A DNA stretch of 20,143 nucleotides from Candidatus Gottesmanbacteria bacterium (GTDB lineage Bacteria > Patescibacteriota > Microgenomatia > 2-02-FULL-39-11): positions 1 to 20,143 of the forward strand of contig JACREK010000075.1 in assembly GCA_016218275.1 (NCBI GenBank). Reading direction: 5' to 3'. The notes under the pieces were generated by a model. It did no database searches. It had not been told where the DNA came from and was given only the letters and a program-made list of their open reading frames with translations. The position numbers were made by a program, and so were the translations under genes. This document shows, one piece after another, positions 15,042 to 20,143 of this stretch. The stretch's first letter is position 1, and each line of letters begins with the position of its first letter.

Positions 15042-15539
15042 TTATCCTCCAAATCCGGGCAGACGGAATATATCAAAGCCAATAAATCTGACCAGAAAAA
15101 CGGAGAAGACAATCAGCAAGATTCCCAAAAGTGAGGAGATAATCATTTCTTTTCCGTTTTGCAGCTTCTCCGGATCACCGGCTGAGGTAAGGACCATGGC
15201 GCTTCCACCAAGAACAGCCAGAAACGCAATACCTCCGGCTATACCAAAAACAACCGACAATATTGACTGGACAAAAAATTCAGGTTTTGTAGAAAGACAG
15301 CCAAGCACTGTATAGTAATTACCTCTCTGCTCTTGCCCGGTAGCATCATACAGACAGCTATAGCATTGATCCCAATTAGCTGGTTTGGTGGGATTGAGTG
15401 TTGGTTCAGGGGGACACCAACCACATAAATCACAAGTAGGTATTCCTGTTGGTGTAGGTGTTTCGGCAAAAGCAGGGATAGTTATAACAGATAACAGATA
15501 ACAGATAACAGATAACAATAAAAGTTTTTTACAGGGCAT
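15042..15539 (-). CDS. T4SS pilin-like protein with signal peptide and Cys-rich external segment (P9)
   Basis: A 165-aa protein. The signal peptide MPCKKLLLL...ITIPAFA is followed by a mature start ETPTPTGIPT. Its hydrophobic core (LSVICYLLSVI) is coded by a 34-base array of 7-base units. The external segment has seven Cys (CDLCGWC, CYSC, GC and the Cys within the signal is separate), then a helix, MVLTSAGDPEKLQNGKEM, and a second helix ending RLPGFGG. It is paralogous to the 14612-15040 protein and longer by a Pro/Cys-rich part. It leads the second pilin group from a promoter that overlaps that of the divergent gene and probably gives a leaderless mRNA. Pilin function is inferred. Confidence 0.8.
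   Translation of the reverse strand: MPCKKLLLLSVICYLLSVITIPAFAETPTPTGIPTCDLCGWCPPEPTLNPTKPANWDQCYSCLYDATGQEQRGNYYTVLGCLSTKPEFFVQSILSVVFGIAGGIAFLAVLGGSAMVLTSAGDPEKLQNGKEMIISSLLGILLIVFSVFLVRFIGFDIFRLPGFGG
15484..15517 (-). repeat. 7-bp tandem array (ATAACAG, 4.9 copies) inside a signal-peptide sequence
   Basis: Four perfect copies of ATAACAG are followed by six bases of a fifth, 34 bases in all, the same unit length and total as the array in the thiolase gene. On the coding strand the unit is CTGTTAT, which codes for hydrophobic residues in every frame. Confidence 0.95.
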
Positions 15540-15546
15540 TAACCTA

Positions 15547-15576
15547 AGTGTAGACGATGTATAATGGAAAATGCAA
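15547..15576 (-). promoter_or_regulatory. Candidate promoter of the second pilin group, probably leaderless
   Basis: On the minus strand TTGCAT (15576-15571) and TACACT (15552-15547) are 18 bases apart, and seven bases separate the -10 box from the ATG at 15539. The geometry is nearly the same as at the first pilin promoter. Confidence 0.5.
15560..15565 (+). promoter_or_regulatory. TATAAT box five bases before the SpoIID-domain gene, candidate leaderless promoter
   Basis: A perfect TATAAT lies five bases before the ATG at 15571, so transcription would start at or in the first codon. No clear -35 box is visible. If the ATG at 15583 is used instead, a leader of about 11 bases results. Confidence 0.45.
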
Positions 15577-17301
15577 TCCTTTATGAAAGTAAGAAAGATT
15601 ATTCTATTATTTTTTACTTTTTCCTTCTTTTTCTTTATTCCAAATGCTATTCAGGCGGATGAGCTTTCTGATTTGGAAAAACAGTTAGGAGATCTTCGCC
15701 GGGCATTGGAAATGTCAAAAACAGCCACCACTCCATTGGAAAAAAATCTGGACAAATTACAGGTTAATCTTGAAGATATCAGGCGAAGAATTGGCAGTAT
15801 TGAACAAAATATTATTCTTAAAGAACAGCAGGTAAAGGAAGGAGAAAAACTCCTTGTTCTGGCGCAAGAACTTTTGAGTCAAAAAGTAAGGCAGCTTTAC
15901 AAAAATTCATCCTCTTTTGGCTCATCCGCGCTTTTTTTTCTTTTCAATCAAAATCTCACCAGTTCTCTTCGCCAGTTCGGTTATCAAAAAGCTGTTGTCC
16001 AAAACGACAGGGATACAATTGTAAAAGTAGTTCTTTATATTAAAGATCTGGAACAGAAGAAAAAAGATTTGGAAGATGAGAAAACGCGTCTTTCCAAAAT
16101 TAAGGAAGAGACAGACAGACAGGCTCTCTTTTTGCAAAAAGAAATAACGGGAGCCAAAAAATATCAGGCAGAGCTTTCCAGTAAAATTACACAGCTGTCC
16201 GCCCGCCAAAAGCTTCTTTTGGCAGAAAAGCTCGCCAGTCTTGGTATTTCCCGATCAGCCGCGACCATGGGCCGGTGCGACAGTGATTTAACCAACGGTC
16301 GTGATCCGGGATTTGGACCGAAAATTGCCGTTTTTACCTACGGTGTACCCAACAGGGTGGGTTTGAACCAATGGGGCGCCTATGGCCGCGCAAAGGCAGG
16401 ACAAGGGTATGATCAGATTTTACATGCTTACTATAACTTTGACGGCTATCAGAATTTTGACACGAACATAAAAATCAACGTTGATGGATATGGAAGCTTC
16501 AGTTTGGACGATTATGTAAAACGAATTTATGAAGTCCCAGGTGATTGGCCAAGTGACGTTTTAAAAGCACAAGCGATTGCCGCACGTTCCTATGCTTTGG
16601 CCTATACGAATAATGGCAGCGGTTCGATTTGTGCAACAGAAAGTTGTCAAGTATTTCAGCCTAATCCAAAAGGAGGCGCCTGGGAACAGGCAGTTAACGA
16701 CACAGCTGGCAAGGCTATGGTTTCCGGAGGCAAGCCTATTAAGGCATGGTTTTCCTCAACTCACGGCGGATATGTCCGGACATCAGGAGAAATAGGATGG
16801 AGTGATACTCCTTGGACAAAACATGCAACAGACACATCTTCCGGTATAGGTAGTTTTTCAGATTTGCAAAATAATGCTTTTGATAAAGATTCTCCCTGGT
16901 TTTACTGTGACTGGGGTTCAAGATCTCAATATAATAAAACCGCATGGTTAAAGCCGGAAGAGTTAGCCGATATCATTAATGCTTTAATGCTGGTTAAAAG
17001 AGATGCGGGTACAACTGAACATCTTTATCAGACCGATCGGCCGAACCCCGCCGGCACCGATACATGGGATATTGGGCGCGTTAAACAGGAACTTAATAAT
17101 CGGGGTATTACTCCTTACAATAATATTTCGGATGCTTCAGTCAGTGTTGATTTTGGCTCGGGAAGAGTGACCGGTGTGACTGTCGCCGGGGATGGAGGGT
17201 CAAATAGTTTTGACGGAGCAGAATTTAAGAATTTCTTCAACTTGAGAGCACCGGCAAATATTCAAATTGTCGGGCCGTTGTATAATATTGAAAGGAAGTA
17301 A
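15571..17301 (+). CDS. Secreted coiled-coil protein with a SpoIID/LytB domain in permuted order
   Basis: A 576-aa protein. The signal peptide at about 1-29 ends AIQADE; a second ATG four codons in could also be the start. Residues about 30-225 are a long Lys/Glu/Leu-rich coiled coil resembling the N-terminal part of PcsB-type wall proteins. From about 250, YGVPNRVGLNQWGAYGRAKA is the HGVGMSQYGA-type motif of SpoIID, and LDDYVKRIYEVP...AQAIAARSYAL (about 312-342) carries the conserved Glu of the SpoIID peptidoglycan lytic transglycosylase. In SpoIID the first of these motifs lies at the C-terminus, so the order here is permuted. Further Cys (ICATESCQVF) may form a disulfide. It probably remodels peptidoglycan. 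The gene overlaps the divergent pilin promoter and is followed 3 bases later by the PH-domain gene. Confidence 0.85.
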   Translation: MQSFMKVRKIILLFFTFSFFFFIPNAIQADELSDLEKQLGDLRRALEMSKTATTPLEKNLDKLQVNLEDIRRRIGSIEQNIILKEQQVKEGEKLLVLAQELLSQKVRQLYKNSSSFGSSALFFLFNQNLTSSLRQFGYQKAVVQNDRDTIVKVVLYIKDLEQKKKDLEDEKTRLSKIKEETDRQALFLQKEITGAKKYQAELSSKITQLSARQKLLLAEKLASLGISRSAATMGRCDSDLTNGRDPGFGPKIAVFTYGVPNRVGLNQWGAYGRAKAGQGYDQILHAYYNFDGYQNFDTNIKINVDGYGSFSLDDYVKRIYEVPGDWPSDVLKAQAIAARSYALAYTNNGSGSICATESCQVFQPNPKGGAWEQAVNDTAGKAMVSGGKPIKAWFSSTHGGYVRTSGEIGWSDTPWTKHATDTSSGIGSFSDLQNNAFDKDSPWFYCDWGSRSQYNKTAWLKPEELADIINALMLVKRDAGTTEHLYQTDRPNPAGTDTWDIGRVKQELNNRGITPYNNISDASVSVDFGSGRVTGVTVAGDGGSNSFDGAEFKNFFNLRAPANIQIVGPLYNIERK

Positions 17302-17304
17302 GTT

Positions 17305-17943
17305 GTGCCGGATATTTTCATTTCACCACCAACCAACAAAGCAACCAATACAACTGAATCTCCCACTCAGAAGAAAAGATCACTTTTGGGCAAAACCCTC
17401 TCTGCCTACCTTTTTATGCCTGATGATATTCGTTTCGAGACGCAGGAACCAGGAGAGACAATTATTCTTCTTCTTAGGAAACACTGGATAACTAATTTGT
17501 TATGGCTGTTGATAAGCGGAATATTGATAGTTCTTCCTCTGTTTCTATTTCCCGCGCTGACACTTTATGTAACCACTCCGACAATACCCGTTTCTTTGAT
17601 GACTTTTTTTATTCTCGGTTGGTATTTAATCACTTTTTCCTATATTTTTGTCAATTTTCTTCTTTGGTATTTTACCGTTTCCATTGTGACCAATGAGAGA
17701 ATTATTGATATAGATTTTATCAACCTCCTCAATAAAAAATTTGCCGAAACCAGAATCAACAGAATAGAAGATGTTACTATGAGAACCGGTGGTTTTATCA
17801 GAGCCTTTTTTGACTTCGGAGATGTTTTAGTGCAGACTGCCGCCAAAGAAGTCCAGTTTGAGTTTTTGGCTGTTCCCCATCCGGAAAAAGTAGTGCGCAC
17901 TGTCAATGAATTGATGGGTAAGACCGAGGAAGGAGGAGAATAG
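17305..17943 (+). CDS. Bacterial PH-domain (DUF304-like) membrane protein
   Basis: A 212-aa protein starting at GTG, with GGAAG 6 bases before it inside the end of the previous gene. The N-terminal 45 residues are polar, Thr/Pro-rich and likely cytoplasmic. FETQEPGETIILLLRKHW leads into two helices (about 67-90 and 97-122). The C-terminal part has the bacterial PH pattern: FTVSIVTNERIIDID, KFAETRINRIEDVTMRTGGF, FDFGDVLVQTAAKEVQFEF and a final HPEKVVRTVNEL. Such two-helix plus PH proteins are widespread membrane proteins of uncertain role. It lies between the SpoIID-domain gene and a small two-helix gene, so an envelope role is likely (inference). Confidence 0.85.
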   Translation: MPDIFISPPTNKATNTTESPTQKKRSLLGKTLSAYLFMPDDIRFETQEPGETIILLLRKHWITNLLWLLISGILIVLPLFLFPALTLYVTTPTIPVSLMTFFILGWYLITFSYIFVNFLLWYFTVSIVTNERIIDIDFINLLNKKFAETRINRIEDVTMRTGGFIRAFFDFGDVLVQTAAKEVQFEFLAVPHPEKVVRTVNELMGKTEEGGE

Positions 17944-17945
17944 CT

Positions 17946-18182
17946 ATGCCAGCCGACGATTTTATTACCGCTGTCTTTGCCGCAGCGCCTTATTTCCTGT
18001 TTAAATTGTTTACTGTGATTCTTTTGCTTTTGCACCTGGCTTTTTCGGCAGTATTAACAAGGCAAACTAAACTTATGACTACGGTTGTTGAAGCAAAAAT
18101 TTCCCCGGCAATTTACGCAATTTCAATTATTCATTTTCTGGTATCTTTATTTGTTTTAATTTGGGCGGTATTGTTTCTCTAG
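17946..18182 (+). CDS. Small two-helix membrane protein (resembles DUF5657 family)
   Basis: A 78-aa protein starting two bases after the preceding stop. Its two helices (about 13-38 and 55-77) are joined by a conserved-looking LTRQTKLMTTVVEAK segment. Small CPR proteins of this shape, with a V/L-x-R-Q-x-x-L-M motif after the first helix, are grouped as DUF5657; I match by shape and motif from memory, so treat the family name as tentative. GGAGGAG at 17933-17939 is a good Shine-Dalgarno 6 bases before the ATG at 17946. Function unknown. The stop is followed by the S3 repeat. Confidence 0.7.
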   Translation: MPADDFITAVFAAAPYFLFKLFTVILLLLHLAFSAVLTRQTKLMTTVVEAKISPAIYAISIIHFLVSLFVLIWAVLFL

Positions 18183-18198
18183 ACTTTAATTTAAAACT

Positions 18199-18340
18199 TG
18201 TATCAAAACTTTCATGGATACCTAAGAGAGAGGGTGACGCGAGTCAGGTACCCTTCGGAGCTATAGCTCCTCAGGGTAAACCCGCGCTTGCTCTGAGCGA
18301 AGCGAAGAGGCAGGACCCTTTGAGTAAAAGGTTTTGTACA
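18199..18340. repeat. Structured interspersed element S3 with inverted outer ends
   Basis: The core, 18232-18318, runs from GGGTGACGCGAGTCAGG to GGCAGGACCC. A hairpin CCCTTCGGAGCTATAGCTCC...AGGG, then GTAAAC, then a second hairpin CGCTTGCTC...GAGCGAAGCG lie within. The outer ends TATCAAAACTTT (18201-18212) and AAAGGTTTTGTACA (18327-18340) form an imperfect inverted pair, as in S1. The plus-strand gap 18183-18413 holds this element and one further hairpin and no gene. Confidence 0.75.
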
Positions 18341-18388
18341 GATTCTGCGAAATATGTTTACACTGAATGACCGAAAGGTTTACCCTGA

Positions 18389-18406
18389 GTCCGCCAGTCG
18401 GCGGAC
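18389..18406. other. Perfect 7-bp hairpin close to the start of the last gene
   Basis: GTCCGCC and GGCGGAC are separated by a four-base loop (AGTC), and the GAAGGGA after it may serve as a Shine-Dalgarno. The stem resembles the TCCGCC/GGCGGA hairpin in repeat R4. It may be part of a repeat, a terminator of the upstream genes without a U-run, or a regulator of the next start. Confidence 0.55.
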
Positions 18407-18413
18407 GAAGGGA

Positions 18414-20143
18414 ATGAATGTGAAATTGATATTTAAAACCGCCAAAATTGCTGCTCCGTCCAGTCCGGCACGCTGGGGCACGGTTTTTTCTGAAAACGGA
18501 CTGCTGATACTTCTGGAAGTAACAGGAAATGAGGTAAATCCGGCCGCAGTTGCCGGAAAAGAAATTTTGGACACAATATTGACCAAATTCACGAATTATC
18601 AGGAAAGAAATGCATCTCTTATCCGAAAACTTTTGGCAGAATTTAAAGAAAAGAGCGAGATAATTACTCTTATTATCGGTTTGCTTGAGGGACAAACTTT
18701 GTTTTTGGGAAATAAAGGAAAAGGGGCAGTGTGGCTTAGAAGGGGAGAGAAAGTCGGAAAAATTCTATCAAATGAGGAGACATCTTACGGAGAGATGAAG
18801 GAGAAAGATCGGTTAATTTTTGCTTCTGATTCCTTCAGCGATATTGTAGACAGGGAGAAATTGCGGCAAATTATAAATTTCACCGAGATTGATGAAGTAC
18901 CGGAAGATATCGCGCCTTCCCTGTTTCAAAACAATGCGCTTGCCGGAATGGCCATGTTGATAGTTTCGGTACATGCTCAAGCGGAGGAAGACAGACCAAG
19001 TTGGGACAAAGTATCTAAGGTGACTTTGTTAAAAGGGAAAATAAAAAGATTTATCAGCTTGACATCTTCAGGCTTGGGAGAGACAGATGAAGAAGCCAAG
19101 TCCAAAAGAACCCTTCTTTCCATTGCGGTTGTTTTGATCCTACTTTTGACTGCCAGTATTTTTTTAAATATTAATCACTCCAAAGGGAGCAAAAAAAATG
19201 AACGTCTTGCCGAAACAATCAGTTTAGTTTCACATCAATATGACGAAGCGGTCAGCCTGATAGATTTAAATCCGGTAAGAGCAAGAGAACTTTTATCTAC
19301 CGGTAAATTAAGTCTGGCAGCGTTGCTCTCCGAATTTCCCAAAAATTCCAATCAGTATAAAGAAATCAATGATTGGTTGGGAAAACTCAGCGCCCAGGAA
19401 GTGGTGGCTTACAAGATATATAAGTTGACCCAAGTGCCGATTTTTTATGATATCTCTCTTATCAAGCAGGAAGGTATGGGAGAGAAAATTGTTTATTATG
19501 GAGAATCCAAAGCGATCCTTGATACTAAAAATAAAGCGGTTTATAGCCTGTCCACCAAAACCAAAAAAGCAGAAATTGCTGCCGGAAGCGATACCATTAA
19601 GGATGCCCAGGCAATAGATATACACGGTAAGAATATTTACATATTAAATAGTGATGGGGTTGTGCAGATAGATATTCCTTCCAAAACCGCCAAAACTATT
19701 ATCAAGCGCGATGAAAAATGGGGCGATATTGCCTCACTCGCTGCTTTTGGAGGAAATATTTATTTGCTTGACAGGAAAAACAATACTATTTGGAAATATA
19801 TTGCCACAGACTTTGGTTTTTCGGCAAGGACAACCTATCTCAATCCAGATGTCAGGGTGAATTTTGCCGGAAGCACAAAGATGGTTGTCGATGGTTCCGT
19901 TTGGGTGCTGCAGTCAGGAAATATATTGAAATTTAGCAGAGGGTTAGGCGAACAGTTTTCCTTCAAAGGGATTTCCGACGCTATTCCCAATCTTGCCTCA
20001 TTTACAACCAGCGGAGAAGAACATTTTCTATACATGTTGGATAAAACACTTTCGCGGATTGTAGTCTTTGATAAAGACGGTAATTATCAATCACAGTACA
20101 GTTGGGATGAGCTTAAAAATGCCACTGATTTAGTGGTTAGTGA
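18414..20143 (+). CDS. Partial membrane protein: degenerate PP2C-like domain, one helix, external propeller-like part
   Basis: An open frame of 576 codons that runs off the right edge, read directly from the sequence. The start is ATG at 18414 or GTG at 18420 (GAAGGG lies 8 bases before the GTG). Residues 1 to about 200 resemble a PP2C phosphatase: IITLIIGLLEGQTLFLGNKG, then GAVWLRRGEKVGKILS, and KDRLIFASDSFSDIV, the usual order of strands. However, the GDS of the active site reads GNKGKGA, lacking the metal-binding Asp. A helix lies at about 233-253 (TLLSIAVVLILLLTASIF). The external part has about 320 residues with repeated blade-like stretches: DIHGKNIYILNSDGVVQIDI, LAAFGGNIYLLDRKNNTIWKY, VDGSVWVLQSGNILKF. 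It probably is a membrane sensor-like protein (inference). Confidence 0.75.
   Translation, partial: MNVKLIFKTAKIAAPSSPARWGTVFSENGLLILLEVTGNEVNPAAVAGKEILDTILTKFTNYQERNASLIRKLLAEFKEKSEIITLIIGLLEGQTLFLGNKGKGAVWLRRGEKVGKILSNEETSYGEMKEKDRLIFASDSFSDIVDREKLRQIINFTEIDEVPEDIAPSLFQNNALAGMAMLIVSVHAQAEEDRPSWDKVSKVTLLKGKIKRFISLTSSGLGETDEEAKSKRTLLSIAVVLILLLTASIFLNINHSKGSKKNERLAETISLVSHQYDEAVSLIDLNPVRARELLSTGKLSLAALLSEFPKNSNQYKEINDWLGKLSAQEVVAYKIYKLTQVPIFYDISLIKQEGMGEKIVYYGESKAILDTKNKAVYSLSTKTKKAEIAAGSDTIKDAQAIDIHGKNIYILNSDGVVQIDIPSKTAKTIIKRDEKWGDIASLAAFGGNIYLLDRKNNTIWKYIATDFGFSARTTYLNPDVRVNFAGSTKMVVDGSVWVLQSGNILKFSRGLGEQFSFKGISDAIPNLASFTTSGEEHFLYMLDKTLSRIVVFDKDGNYQSQYSWDELKNATDLVVS

Noticed and set aside
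14612..15112. Longer form of the 14612-15040 pilin-like protein
   Set aside because: The extra 24 residues lie inside the upstream gene, have no signal-peptide features, and the ATG at 15040 has a clear Shine-Dalgarno.
18261..18695. 144-aa open frame on the minus strand
   Set aside because: It crosses repeat S3 and the hairpin and lies antisense to the start of the large 18414 gene, whose protein has clear domain structure.

Overview
The window looks like a piece of a Candidate Phyla Radiation (Patescibacteria) genome, probably Microgenomates-like. This lineage call is an inference. It rests on many VirB2-like small pilins in series, single-copy small membrane proteins, an archaeal-style mevalonate pathway next to bacterial genes (ECF sigma factor, cis-prenyltransferase), tight gene packing, and short interspersed repeats of the GTCATTGCGAG and CACTGAGCTTGTCGAA kind. 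TGA ends several genes, so the ordinary bacterial code is used. There are no rRNA or tRNA genes and no CRISPR array.

Region 1 (1-2861, minus strand): six small two-helix pilin-like proteins of the type IV secretion (VirB2/TrbC-like) sort, read leftward from a promoter near 2868-2897. Repeat elements sit between several of them, and one lies inside a coding sequence. Region 2 (2891-4368, plus): an ECF sigma factor, a 78-aa single-helix protein overlapping it by ATGA, and a polytopic Yip1-like membrane protein, fired from a promoter whose -35 box overlaps that of the pilin operon.

Region 3 (4518-14114, plus): a complete acetyl-CoA to isopentenyl diphosphate route in one gene series. It encodes class I HMG-CoA reductase, archaeal-type HMG-CoA synthase, archaeal-type thiolase, a DUF35 OB-fold protein without its zinc ribbon, mevalonate kinase, phosphomevalonate kinase and diphosphomevalonate decarboxylase. 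It continues into UppS (undecaprenyl diphosphate synthase), a ribbon-helix-helix/nucleotidyltransferase fusion and a membrane-anchored beta-propeller-like protein. The likely output is undecaprenyl carrier lipid for envelope glycans. No isopentenyl diphosphate isomerase or trans-prenyl synthase lies in the window.

Region 4 (14243-15539, minus): three more pilin-like genes, two with signal peptides and Cys-rich external segments. Region 5 (15571-20143, plus): an envelope set made of a coiled-coil/SpoIID-LytB protein, a bacterial PH-domain membrane protein, a small two-helix protein, and a large protein that runs off the right edge (degenerate PP2C-like domain, one membrane helix, external propeller-like part).

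The most unusual layer is the repeats. Arrays of 9-bp units end at or next to ATG codons. Two 34-bp arrays of 7-bp units lie inside reading frames. A structured 80-90 bp element appears four times with its stems conserved but its bases changed, and GTCAT-ended elements appear four times. Several repeats lie within proteins at places that tolerate variation, such as signal peptides and surface loops. Two divergent promoter hubs seem to make leaderless mRNAs.
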